64,000 bases of DNA from Arthrobacter sp. D5-1 (GTDB lineage Bacteria; Actinomycetota; Actinomycetes; Actinomycetales; Micrococcaceae): contig NZ_CP014571.1 in the NCBI RefSeq assembly GCF_017357425.1, positions 744,001-808,000 on the forward strand, written 5' to 3'. The translations under genes were made by a program, and so were the position numbers. This document shows positions 45,320 through 54,800 of this stretch, piece after piece (positions within the stretch are counted from its first letter, which is position 1; every line of letters starts with the position of its first letter). The notes under the pieces were generated by a model that saw nothing but the letters and a program-made list of their open reading frames with translations, searched no databases and was not told the origin of the DNA.

Positions 45320-45906
45320 GCCCCTCGGCGCACGTACTCGGAAATCACGACGCCGGAGCCGAACGTCGTCGTCGTAACCTCTTCGAAGGCGCTTGGCTGG
45401 TAGGCACCCGGCGCGAAGAGCGGTATGCCATCGCCGAACAGGAGTGGGCTTCGTTTCAGAACCAGTCTGTCGATTTCACCGGAAAGCTGCGTAGCCAGAT
45501 GGCCGCCTCCACATAGCCAGATCGACTTACCTGGCTCGGACTTCAATCTGCGGACTACGTCCACCGGGTTCTCGTGGGTCAGCTCCAGGTTTGGGTGCTC
45601 GCCCGGGATGTCCGCCTTGGTGTGCGACCGGGAAAAGACCACCTGCTTAAGATGCTGATAGGGGCTGGTCATGCCAGCTGGTAGACCTACGGCGTAAGTG
45701 TTCCAGCCCATCACGACGGCGTCGAAGGTCGCTTTGCCTTGTTCGATGCCCATGGCGTCCGCGGCCACTGTGGGTATGGCTTCGGGGAAGCGCTCAATTT
45801 GGGCGGCCATATGGTCACCTTCCACCGGAAACGCGTCGAATTCCCCTCCCGGACCGGCAATGTACCCATCCAGGCTGACGGCAACGTAGTACACAAGCTC
45901 TCGCAC
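45316..45906 (-). CDS. Dihydrofolate reductase-like (RibD C-terminal) protein
   Basis: Protein of 196 residues of the YyaP/RibD-C group: RELVYYVAVSLDGYIAGPGG start, VVMGWNTYAVG near 70, a KSIWLCGGGHLATQL nucleotide-binding segment near 130, and SPLLFGDGIPLF near 157. It likely reduces a pterin, flavin precursor or other small molecule with NADPH. GTG 45906 has GGGGG just upstream. It follows recR by 37 nt on the same strand and may be cotranscribed with it. Confidence 0.8.
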   Translation of the reverse strand: MRELVYYVAVSLDGYIAGPGGEFDAFPVEGDHMAAQIERFPEAIPTVAADAMGIEQGKATFDAVVMGWNTYAVGLPAGMTSPYQHLKQVVFSRSHTKADIPGEHPNLELTHENPVDVVRRLKSEPGKSIWLCGGGHLATQLSGEIDRLVLKRSPLLFGDGIPLFAPGAYQPSAFEEVTTTTFGSGVVISEYVRRGA

Positions 45907-45943
45907 GGGACCCCCATCACGGTTGTTGTTGGTGATTGCGAGA

Positions 45944-46543
45944 CTACAACAAGGCGTTGCGCCTGCCCTCGAAGGCCCTGCCGAGGGTAACTTCGTCGGC
46001 GTACTCCAGGTCTCCACCCACCGGCAGGCCCGACGCGAGTCGTGTCACCGTGATTCCGATCGACTTGAGCATGCGGGCTAAATACGTTGCAGTCGCTTCG
46101 CCCTCAAGGTTGGGGTCGGTGGCGATGATGATCTCCTGGATGGCGCCATCATTGAGGCGTGTGAGGAGTTCCCGGATCCGCAACTGCTCCGGACCGATGC
46201 CCGCAATGGGGTTGATGGCCCCACCCAGCACGTGATAGCGGCCGCGGAAGGACCGGGTGCGTTCCACAGCCAGGACGTCCTTGGACTCCTCAACCACACA
46301 GATGACCGACGGGTCTCGGCGCTGGTCGCGGCAGATGTTGCACTTTTCCTGCTCGGTCACGTTGAAGCAGACGGAGCAGAACTTCACGCGTTCCTTGACC
46401 GTGGTGATGGCCGTAACCAGGCGCTTCATGTCCTCTGGATCAGCCTCCAGGATGTGAAATGCCAGGCGCTGCGCTGACTTGGGGCCCACACCGGGAAGCC
46501 GGCCGAGCTCGTCAATCAGCTCCTGAACTGCACCTTCGTACAC
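45944..46543 (-). CDS. recR: Recombination protein RecR
   Basis: Protein of 199 residues: helix-hairpin-helix [19 protein letters not shown]4 zinc finger CSVC...CNIC (about 56-71) and Toprim domain with [14 protein letters not shown]. It loads RecA at gaps with RecF/RecO. It follows dnaX by 33 nt, the usual dnaX-recR order. GTG start. Confidence 0.96.
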   Translation of the reverse strand: MYEGAVQELIDELGRLPGVGPKSAQRLAFHILEADPEDMKRLVTAITTVKERVKFCSVCFNVTEQEKCNICRDQRRDPSVICVVEESKDVLAVERTRSFRGRYHVLGGAINPIAGIGPEQLRIRELLTRLNDGAIQEIIIATDPNLEGEATATYLARMLKSIGITVTRLASGLPVGGDLEYADEVTLGRAFEGRRNALL

Positions 46544-46576
46544 AATGTCCTCATTTGGTTGAAATCAATGCTGGAA

Positions 46577-49500
46577 TCAGCGGTTGTGCAGGGGAGAACC
46601 GTCCAAGGCGCGCTCTTCGATCAGCTTTCCGCCCAGAATACGCTCCACAGCTGCCCGCCCAAAGACCCTCGATTCCTCGATGGTCTCGTCCTCCGGGCTG
46701 GGGATGTCCTCCGGCACGGAGTCCGGCTTCGCCTGCGTCCTCACCGGCGCCTGGACACGACCCGCTTGGGCTTCGGGGCTGTTGGTCAACCGCTGGTACA
46801 GGCTCTGGCGGCCATTCGGATTGCCCGACGGCGCGGCCTCCTCCAGCGTCGCGACCGAACCATGCGCTTCCTCTGGTTGGGTCGCCAAGGAGGGCCAGGT
46901 CGGCGCGGCGGCGTTGCTGCTTCCTGCGGGGGCGCCGCTGCTGACGGGCTCGGGCATCGATTGTGTTGCGGGCCAGCTCGACGCCGGTGCGACGTCCCAG
47001 CTTGAACTTGGGTTCTGTTCCGCGTTGGTCGGGTGGCCGTAGGTGCCGGTGGTTGCTTCCGGAACCTGGGCTGCGGCCGGCTCGTAGTCGGGAGCGTCCG
47101 GCGCCGTTGCGGTTTCTTCGGCCGCTTCGGCGGGTTTCTTGCCCACGTTGGACTCTGTGCCCACGACCCAAGTACCGGGCGCTTGCTCGACGGCCCTGGA
47201 CCACGGGTCGTCGGACGATGCTGTGGGCTTGGCGGTGCCCGCTGATGGCGAAGATGCAGCCGTAGTTGCGCTGCGTGCTGGGGCCGACGTGGTGGCCGCT
47301 GACGGCGCCGAGGCACTCGAAGGGGAAGCGGGGACACTGGGTGTCGGTGCCGCAGTTGCAGGCGCCGCGGGTGCAGTACTCGGTTGGCCATAACCCGACG
47401 GGGGCTCCCAATCCGCAGGTGGCTCTTCGTCCAGGGGCGGAGCGTCCTCGTCGAGCGGCGGACCCCAATCGTCGTCAGGGTACGAGTAGTCGCCGGAGGG
47501 CTCGGGAGTCGGCGCTGAGGCGGGAGTCGGCGTGGTCGGTGCTTGCGTTGAAACAGCCGGTTCCCGAATGTGGGCAGCCGGCGTTGGGACTGTGGGTGCC
47601 GGTGCTGTGGGTTCTGCCTGGGCAGGGGTGGCCCTCGCTGGCACGGATGCTGCTGCCGGAACAGATGCTGTTGGTGCGGCAGCAGGTGCCAGACCCCACG
47701 CGGAGTCGACAGCTGACACCGGTGCCGGCACCGAGGCTGTTTCCGCAGGCGACGACGTGACGTTTGCGGCTGCTGCCTCGGGGGATTCAGCACGCGCCGA
47801 CGCCAGGGCGCCCGCTGGTGCTGCAGCAGCCGGAGATTCCCGGCTAGTAGGCGCTTTTGGGTTTGGCTCAGAGCTCGCTGAGCTGTTGCCGCCAGCGACT
47901 GCCACGATCTGGCAGTCGATGCCAAGGGTCTTGTGGATCGCTTGGCGAAGGTTCTCGGCGTGGTCTGCGCGGCCGAAGGCGCCCGCAAGGCCGCCCGTTG
48001 TGAATGCCAGAGTCAGGACCTGGCCGTCGAACTGGGCAACCTGGGCGTTAGGCTCCACCAGCGCCCACGTGCTGCGCTTGATCTTGGTCAGGGTCTGCAA
48101 GACGTCGGGCCATGCGCGACGCAGAGCCTCCACATCTCCGCTTCCTCCAGAACCAGCAGGTCCTCCCGCGGTAGCGGGCCGCGGAGCTTGGGGCGCCGAT
48201 TGCGCTGGGGCTGCCTGCGGTGGGGCTTGAACAGGTGGTGCTGCCGGGGACTGTTCTGGCGCCGGCGCTTGAACAGGACTGGGCTGCGAGGTGGGGGCCT
48301 GGACGCGATCAGCCGGGGCGGGGGCAGCCTGAGGTGCAGCAGCCTGCGGAGCACGACCGGAAGCCTGGCGGTCCTCAACAGGCCAGTCGCTGGTGGACAC
48401 TCGTGGTGCTGTGATGGCGTCGCGCGACCCGGCGTCAGCGGCCGGCGCGGGAGCGGCAGGTGCCGAAGCAGGCGTCCGCGGCGAAGCAGCCGGCGCAGCA
48501 GGTGCCGATGCAGCGGGTGCCGGCACGGAAGGTGCGGGCTCAACGGCAACCGGTGCCGCGGGCGCAGAGGCGGGGGCCGGCGTCGGCTGTGCAACAGGCG
48601 CAGCAGCCGCCGTAGCAGGCGGGCCGGCAGCAACGGCCGGCGCGCCGCCGTCGCCCGCGTAATTCAGGCGACGTTCCACGCGGTCGATGCGGGCAGCGAT
48701 GCCTCGCTCGGTCTGCTCAGCGCTGGGCAGCAGGATTCGGGCGCACAGCAGTTCAAGGTGCAGCCGGGGCGAGGTGGCGCCCGTCATCTCGGTGAGGGCG
48801 GTGTTGGTGACGTCGGCCGCCCGGGAGAGTTCGGCAGCGCCCAGGTTGGTGGCCTGGTTGCGCATGCGGGCGATCTGGTCCGCGGGCATGCCACGGAGGA
48901 TCGCCTGTGCGCTCTCGGGCATCGCCTGGACGATGATGAGGTCGCGGAAGCGTTCCAGCAGGTCTTCAACGAATCGCCGGGGATCGTGCCCGGTCTGGAT
49001 AACGCGATCCACGGCCTTGAAGACCACCGCGGCGTCGGAGGCTGCAACGGCATCCACGATGTCGTCCAGCAAGGAAGCGTGTGTGTAGCCGAGCAGGGCC
49101 ACAGCGAGTTCATAGTCCAGGCCATTCGGTCCGGCGCCAGCCATGAGCTGATCCAGCACCGACAGGGTGTCGCGGACCGAGCCGCCACCGGCGCGGATGA
49201 CCAGCGAGAGCACGCCGGGAGCCACCGGCACGTTCTCCTGTTGGCAGAGAAGCTCGAGGTACTGCATCAGGGGTTCGGGTGGCACCAGCCGGAAGGGGTA
49301 GTGGTGCGTGCGGGAGCGGATGGTCCCGATGACTTTGTCCGGCTCCGTGGTGGCGAAGATGAACTTGATATGTTCCGGCGGCTCTTCGACGATCTTCAGA
49401 AGCGCGTTGAAGCCGGCCGACGTGACCATGTGGGCCTCGTCAATGATGAAAATCTTGTAGCGGTCGCGGACCGGGGCGAAGGTTGCGCGTTCGCGGAGAT

Positions 49501-49825
49501 CCCGCGCGTCGTCAACGCCACCGTGGCTGGCGGCGTCGATCTCGATGACGTCCAGGGAGCCGGAACCACCACGTGCAAGTTCGATGCAGCTGGGGCACTT
49601 GCCGCAAGGGGTGTCGGTGGGTCCCTCGGCGCAGTTCAGGCAGCGGGCAAGGATGCGGGCAGAAGTGGTTTTGCCGCAGCCGCGGGGGCCGGAGAAGAGG
49701 TAGGCGTGGTTCACGCGGTTCTTGCGGAGCGCCGTCATCAGCGGCTCCGTGACGTGTTCCTGCCCGATAACGTCCGCGAAAGAGTCCGGGCGATACCTTC
49801 GATACAGGGCAGTTGTAACAGTCAC
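46577..49825 (-). CDS. dnaX: DNA polymerase III subunit gamma/tau
   Basis: Clamp-loader ATPase of 1082 residues. N-terminal AAA+ part is standard: Walker A GPRGCGKTT (about 46), zinc module CLNC...CGKCPSC, DEAH box and sensor region GTIRSRTHHYPFR. Domain III ends near residue 390. After it comes an Ala/Pro-rich region of about 690 residues, with a conserved-looking folded patch near 575-645. The total is far longer than E. coli tau (643). No slippery heptamer for gamma frameshifting was noticed. GTG 49825; SRP RNA lies just upstream. Confidence 0.95.
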   Translation of the reverse strand: MTVTTALYRRYRPDSFADVIGQEHVTEPLMTALRKNRVNHAYLFSGPRGCGKTTSARILARCLNCAEGPTDTPCGKCPSCIELARGGSGSLDVIEIDAASHGGVDDARDLRERATFAPVRDRYKIFIIDEAHMVTSAGFNALLKIVEEPPEHIKFIFATTEPDKVIGTIRSRTHHYPFRLVPPEPLMQYLELLCQQENVPVAPGVLSLVIRAGGGSVRDTLSVLDQLMAGAGPNGLDYELAVALLGYTHASLLDDIVDAVAASDAAVVFKAVDRVIQTGHDPRRFVEDLLERFRDLIIVQAMPESAQAILRGMPADQIARMRNQATNLGAAELSRAADVTNTALTEMTGATSPRLHLELLCARILLPSAEQTERGIAARIDRVERRLNYAGDGGAPAVAAGPPATAAAAPVAQPTPAPASAPAAPVAVEPAPSVPAPAASAPAAPAASPRTPASAPAAPAPAADAGSRDAITAPRVSTSDWPVEDRQASGRAPQAAAPQAAPAPADRVQAPTSQPSPVQAPAPEQSPAAPPVQAPPQAAPAQSAPQAPRPATAGGPAGSGGSGDVEALRRAWPDVLQTLTKIKRSTWALVEPNAQVAQFDGQVLTLAFTTGGLAGAFGRADHAENLRQAIHKTLGIDCQIVAVAGGNSSASSEPNPKAPTSRESPAAAAPAGALASARAESPEAAAANVTSSPAETASVPAPVSAVDSAWGLAPAAAPTASVPAAASVPARATPAQAEPTAPAPTVPTPAAHIREPAVSTQAPTTPTPASAPTPEPSGDYSYPDDDWGPPLDEDAPPLDEEPPADWEPPSGYGQPSTAPAAPATAAPTPSVPASPSSASAPSAATTSAPARSATTAASSPSAGTAKPTASSDDPWSRAVEQAPGTWVVGTESNVGKKPAEAAEETATAPDAPDYEPAAAQVPEATTGTYGHPTNAEQNPSSSWDVAPASSWPATQSMPEPVSSGAPAGSSNAAAPTWPSLATQPEEAHGSVATLEEAAPSGNPNGRQSLYQRLTNSPEAQAGRVQAPVRTQAKPDSVPEDIPSPEDETIEESRVFGRAAVERILGGKLIEERALDGSPLHNR

Positions 49826-49864
49826 AAGTGAAACCTACCTATAGAGACTGACATTTAAATAAGT

Positions 49865-49952
49865 GACCCCTCATGCACCCGCCAGAGCCCATCTACCCTT
49901 GCTACCTTCCGGTCCTGGGGGAGTTCAACAGGATGACGCCACATGAGGGGCC
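49865..49952 (-). ncRNA. ffs: Small bacterial signal recognition particle RNA (4.5S type)
   Basis: On the minus strand the sequence starts GGCCCCTCATG and ends CATGAGGGGTC, closing a single long hairpin. The apical domain IV reads CAGGACCGGAAGGTAGCAAG: a GGAA tetraloop and the asymmetric loop bound by Ffh. About 88 nt; ends are approximate. It lies directly upstream of dnaX, a common Gram-positive arrangement. Confidence 0.93.
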
Positions 49953-50043
49953 GTCGACAAGCTTACCCGAACTTGGGTTGGGGTTCGAATCGGCCTGAAG
50001 GCCTGTGGATAAGGCTCGACGGCGGGTGGCTGGGTTGCGTGAA

Positions 50044-50367
50044 TCACCGCCACCCATTCACCGGCCACGTCATGAAAGCCGGTTCCTCGTAGGGGTGGGC
50101 GGCCCGCAGGGCCTGCACCACGCCGTCGAGCATGTCCTCCTCCACCACGCACTCGACCCGGGTTTCCGGCACCTGCTCCTCAATCCCCACCTCACCTACG
50201 GAGGGTCGCGCTCCGGGCAGGGGCGTGAAGCGGCCAGTACCTGGCGACGTAAAGGCGCAGTGGGAGTAGTTGCCGATCCGCCCGGCGCCGGCGTCGCCAA
50301 TGGCCAGGAGGACTTCTTCGATATGCGTCTCAGGAACGTAAACGACCAAGGCGTGGAGCTGCGTCAT
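50044..50367 (-). CDS. Single-domain YqfO/NIF3-associated PII-like protein
   Basis: Protein of 107 residues matching the extra domain found inside some NIF3/YqfO proteins: ALVVYVPETHIEEVLLAIGDAGAG start, GRIGNYSHCAFTSPGTGRF near residue 30, GEVGIEEQVPETRVE near 58 and LRAAHPYEEPAF near 88. The fold is PII/CutA-like. Function as a stand-alone protein is unknown; conserved His/Cys/Glu could bind a metal or small ligand. Confidence 0.8.
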   Translation of the reverse strand: MTQLHALVVYVPETHIEEVLLAIGDAGAGRIGNYSHCAFTSPGTGRFTPLPGARPSVGEVGIEEQVPETRVECVVEEDMLDGVVQALRAAHPYEEPAFMTWPVNGWR

Positions 50368-50671
50368 GGGAACATCCTGTCAATAAACTTCGGCTACAAA
50401 CAGGTCTCAACCATTGCAAAAGCCGGTATCACAGCGGACTATGGGTATGTACACCGATTGGGGCAATCTCAAGATTGTGAGCTGCGGGGCCTGGGAGCGA
50501 GGGGCCGGACCCGGCAGCTCAACGATGTACCGCAAGAATGGGCGCGTTGGGGGCGTCCATTTTTCCGTTAACGGACGTGTTTCCGAGGCCTTCCAGGGGT
50601 GGTCATTCGGCCCGATTACACGTTGCCGAAATTCTCAGGTACAGTAGTATCTGCTTTCGAATCGGAAGCAA
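50368..50671. other. 304-nt gap before tRNA-Ser
   Basis: A weak promoter for the tRNA is possible: TTACAC (50616-50621), 18 bp, TACAGT (50640-50645). A 77-codon rightward open frame from 50414 has no clear ribosome site and resembles nothing I know. Otherwise nothing is recognised. Confidence 0.4.
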
Positions 50672-50756
50672 GGAGAATTCGCCTAGCGGCCTATGGCGCA
50701 CGCCTGGAACGCGTGTTGGGTTAACGCCCTCGGGGGTTCAAATCCCCCATTCTCCG
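50672..50756 (+). tRNA. tRNA-Ser (anticodon GGA)
   Basis: Acceptor arm GGAGAAT (50672-50678) pairs with ATTCTCC (50749-50755), discriminator G. Anticodon loop CTGGAAC gives GGA at 50706-50708, reading UCC/UCU. There is a long variable arm as in all tRNA-Ser, and a GGGGGTTCAAATCCCCC T-arm. CCA is not encoded. Confidence 0.96.
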
Positions 50757-50761
50757 CGGTT

Positions 50762-50790
50762 GGCCCCAGTCCTTGGACTGGGGCCTTTTG
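50762..50790 (+). terminator. Terminator after tRNA-Ser
   Basis: Perfect 11-bp stem GGCCCCAGTCC (50762-50772) with its complement (50775-50785), then TTTTGCGTTT. Probably also ends the convergent LysR transcript. Confidence 0.85.
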
Positions 50791-50815
50791 CGTTTCCTGA
50801 AGCTAGTCCGCGGCC

Positions 50816-51778
50816 TCAGCCCGCGTCCGCGTGCTGCTCGGCGTCCTGTTGTTGCGCCGCTGCCACCCTTTCCAATACTTCGCGGCAGGCCGCGGTTGCG
50901 GGGTGGATGCGGCCTGCTGTCCTGGTGGAGGTGAACACGGTGCGCTTTGGCAGGGCCGGGAGATCCAGCAGTTGAACGGTACGCGAGCGCCCGGTCCACA
51001 CAAGGTCCGGCATGAGTGCCACGGCATTCCCGGATTCAATGAGCCGGATCTGCGCTTGGAGATCGGCCGTTTCGTATCTGACGTCGGGTTCGAAGCCCGC
51101 GGACCGGCAGGCTTGCTCTGCCCAGTGCCTTGAGGCTGCGCCGCGGGGTTCCATGACCCACGGCATCAACGCGGTGTCCGCGAGCGTCGATACCGTTTCG
51201 CCGCCGAGTCCCACCGGGGGAGTGGCCAGGCGGATGGCGTCGCTGGTGAGGGTGACGCGGTCCAACCCGCTGTGGTGCGGAGCAGCGTGGCCGGGGTATT
51301 GCTCGGCCACCACAAGGTCGAAGTCCCGTGCCCATGTTTCGTAGAGGGCAGTCTCGGGCTCGCGTTGGGTCATTTCCACGCGCACCTCGGGATACTCGTG
51401 CCGCATGATGGTGAGGAAATCCGGCAGCAGGGCCAGGGCCGCGGACTGGAAGACGGCCAAGCGAACCGTTCCCGTGACCATGGAAAGCGAGGCGGCGAGC
51501 TCGGTTTCCGCACGCTCCAGCGTTTCCAGCAGCGCCGCCGTGTGTGCCACGAGGATCTCTGCCTGTGGCGTCAGCTGCACGCGACGCCCCGCTTTGCGCA
51601 GCAATTCCACGCCGGCTTCCTTCTCCAGGAGAGTCAACTGTTGGGACACCGAAGATGGGCTGTACTGCATGGCATCGGCCACCTCCGCGAGGGTCCCGCG
51701 GATCTTCAACTCGTGCAGTAAACGCAGCCTGCGGACGTCCAGCACGGGGGCCTCCAAAAGATCGGGATGGGTAATCAA
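50816..51778 (-). CDS. LysR-family regulator next to putA
   Basis: Regulator of 320 residues: winged helix at about 14-75 (LRLLHELKIRGTLAEVADAMQYSPSSVSQQLTLLE) and a two-lobed effector domain. It is divergent from putA with a 90-nt gap containing an inverted repeat, so it likely controls proline catabolism, possibly sensing proline. ATG 51778; no close ribosome-site ambiguity. Confidence 0.85.
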   Translation of the reverse strand: MITHPDLLEAPVLDVRRLRLLHELKIRGTLAEVADAMQYSPSSVSQQLTLLEKEAGVELLRKAGRRVQLTPQAEILVAHTAALLETLERAETELAASLSMVTGTVRLAVFQSAALALLPDFLTIMRHEYPEVRVEMTQREPETALYETWARDFDLVVAEQYPGHAAPHHSGLDRVTLTSDAIRLATPPVGLGGETVSTLADTALMPWVMEPRGAASRHWAEQACRSAGFEPDVRYETADLQAQIRLIESGNAVALMPDLVWTGRSRTVQLLDLPALPKRTVFTSTRTAGRIHPATAACREVLERVAAAQQQDAEQHADAG

Positions 51779-51787
51779 TATTCGTCA

Positions 51788-51803
51788 GAAAAGATCGCTT
51801 TTC
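51788..51803. promoter_or_regulatory. Inverted repeat in the lysR-putA gap
   Basis: GAAAAG-ATCG-CTTTTC is a perfect 6-bp dyad immediately upstream of lysR, and the flanking bases partly extend it. Candidate LysR-type binding site. Confidence 0.4.
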
Positions 51804-51868
51804 CTAACGTGATTGTAGATCCATACTGATGGAAACAAACAAACTTCTCCGTCCCAGAAGGAGCCCCC

Positions 51869-54800
51869 ATGACCAGCACCATCCCGGATGCCACCGCCCC
51901 GAGCAGCCAGGATTCCGGACAGTTCGATGCTTTGGCGCAGGAAGCCATCGCCTTGGTCCGCCACTGGCTCACAGAAGCCGGCAAGATCCCCGTGGATGTC
52001 TCCGCCCAGCGCCTCGCCGGCGTTTTGAAAGACCCCAATGGCCTGGACTTCACGGTTGGATTCGTCGACGGCGTCATCCGCCCCGAGGACCTGTCGGTCG
52101 CCGGCCGTAAACTCGCAGAGTTGGCACCCAAGGTCCCCAAATTCCTCCCGTGGTACATGCGCAGCGCGGTCCGCGTAGGTGGCGTCATGGCTCCGATCGT
52201 CCCGCAGGTAGTTATCCCGATCGCCCGCCGCGTGCTCCGCGAAATGGTGGGCCACCTGATCGTGGACGCCACTGACGCCAAGCTCGGCCCGGCCATCGCC
52301 AAGATCCGCCAGGACGGTGTGCACTTGAATGTGAACCTCCTCGGCGAAGCCGTCCTGGGCGAGCACGAAGCGCAGCGTCGCCTGGAAGGCACCCTGAAAC
52401 TCCTGGCCCGCGATGACGTGGACTACGTTTCCATCAAGGAGTCCTCCACCGTGGCACCGCACTCCCCGTGGGCCTTCGACGAAGCCGTCGACCACGTGGT
52501 GGAGAAGCTCACCCCGCTGTACCGCCTTGCCGCGTCCTTCCCCAAGCCCAAGTTCATCAACCTGGACATGGAGGAATACAAGGATCTCAGCATGACCATC
52601 GCGGTGTTCAAGCGCATCCTGGACATGCCGGAGTTCAAGAACCTGGAAGCCGGCATCGTCCTCCAGGCCTACCTCCCCGACGCGCTCGGTGCCATGCAGG
52701 AACTGCAGGAATGGGCCACCGCACGCCGCGCCCAGGGAGGCGCCCCCATCAAGGTTCGTGTGGTCAAGGGCGCCAACCTTCCCATGGAGCAGGTTGAAGC
52801 TTCCCTTCATGACTGGCCGCTGGCCACGTGGGGCACCAAGCAGGACTCGGACACCAGCTACAAGAACGTCATCAACTACGCCCTCACTCCGGAGCGCATT
52901 GACGCGGTCCGCATCGGCGTCGCAGGCCACAACCTGTTCGATGTCGCCTTTGCGTGGTTGCTCGCCAAGCAGCGTGGGATTGCCCAGCAGGGACCGAAAG
53001 CCATCGAATTCGAGATGCTCCTGGGCATGGCAACCGGCCAGGCCACCGCAGTCCGTAAGGACGTCGGCAGCCTCCTGCTCTACACGCCGGTGGTCCACCC
53101 GGGCGAGTTCGACGTCGCCATCGCTTACCTGATCCGCCGCCTCGAAGAGGGCGCCAGCCAGGAAAACTTCATGTCGGCCGTTTTCGAACTGAGCGAAAAT
53201 GAAGCCCTGTTCGAGCGCGAGCAGCAGCGCTTCCTGGACTCCCTCGCCGGAATGACGGACGAAGTTCCCGGCCCTAACCGCAAACAGGACCGCCGCCTCC
53301 CGGCCGAGCCTGCCCCTCTCGAGGGCTTCAGCAACACGCCTGACACCGACCCTGCCCTCCCGGCCAACCGTGCCTGGGGCCGCGACATCCTCAAGCGGAT
53401 TCCCGGTTCCACCGCAGGCAACAAGATTGTCGAGTCCACGAAGGTTTCCGACGCAGCCGAGCTGGACCGCATCATCGCTACCGCCGTGGAATATGGCAAG
53501 GCATGGGGCGCCCGTCCCGCCGCGGAGCGTGCAGCGATCCTGCACCGCGCCGGCGACATCCTTGAAGCCCGCCGCGCTGAACTCCTGGAAGTCATGGCGT
53601 CGGAGACCGGGAAGACCATCGACCAAGGCGACCCCGAGGTCAGCGAAGCAATCGACTTCGCGCACTATTACGCCGAGCGCGCCAAGGACCTGGAAACGGT
53701 CGACGGCGCCACGTTCGTCCCAGCCAACCTCACCGTGGTGACCCCGCCGTGGAACTTCCCGGTGGCGATCCCCGCAGGCTCGACGCTCGCAGCGCTCGCC
53801 TCAGGCTCCGCCGTCGTGATCAAGCCTGCAAAGCAGGCCCGCCGCTCCGGTTCCGTCATGGTGGATGCCCTCTGGGAAGCCGGCGTGCCTCGCGACGTGC
53901 TGGCCCTGGTGCAGCTCGAAGAGCGTGACCTTGGCACCCAGCTGGTCTCGCACCCGAGCGTTGACCGCGTCATCCTCACCGGCGGCTACGAAACCGCCGA
54001 GCTGTTCCGCTCCTTCCGCCAGGACCTGCCGCTGCTCGCGGAGACCTCCGGAAAGAACGCCATTATCGTCACCCCGAGCGCTGACCTGGACCTCGCTGCC
54101 AAGGACGTTGTGTACTCGGCGTTCGGTCACGCGGGCCAGAAGTGCTCCGCCGCATCCCTGGTGATCCTGGTGGGCTCGGTTGCCAAGAGCGCCCGCTTCC
54201 ACAACCAGCTGATCGACGCCGCACGCTCCCTGACCGTGGGCTACCCGGAGGACGCCACCACGCAGATGGGGCCGATCATCGAACCGGCCAACGGCAAACT
54301 CCTCAATGCCCTCACCACCCTGGGCGACGGCGAAACCTGGGCCATCAAGCCCGAGCGCCTCGACGAAACCGGCCGTTTGTGGTCCCCGGGCATCCGCTCC
54401 GGCGTCAAGCGCGGCTCCTACTTCCACCTGACCGAGTTCTTCGGCCCGGTCCTGGGTGTCATGACCGCAGAGACCCTGGAGGAAGCCATCGCCATCCAGA
54501 ACGAGATTGAGTACGGCCTCACCGCCGGCTTGCACTCCCTGGACTCCGCTGAAATGGGCGTCTGGCTGGACACCATCCAGGCCGGAAACCTGTACGTCAA
54601 CCGCGGCATCACCGGTGCAATCGTGCAGCGCCAGCCGTTCGGTGGATGGAAGAAGTCGGCAGTCGGTGCCGGAACCAAGGCCGGTGGACCGAACTACCTG
54701 ATCGGCTTGGGCAGCTGGCTCCCCGCCGAAGCCAAGGCCAAGCGCGGCACGGTGCTCCAGGGCGCAGCCGCTCAGCTCCTCGCTGCTGCAAAGTCCGCCG

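Noticed and set aside
47933..49831. 632-codon rightward open frame opposite dnaX
   Set aside because: Antisense to dnaX; Arg/Gly-rich with no recognisable domain.
50414..50647. 77-codon rightward open frame before tRNA-Ser
   Set aside because: No clear ribosome site and no family resemblance; kept as a described gap.
51785..53665. 626-codon leftward open frame opposite putA
   Set aside because: Antisense to the proline dehydrogenase domain; no ribosome site or family similarity.
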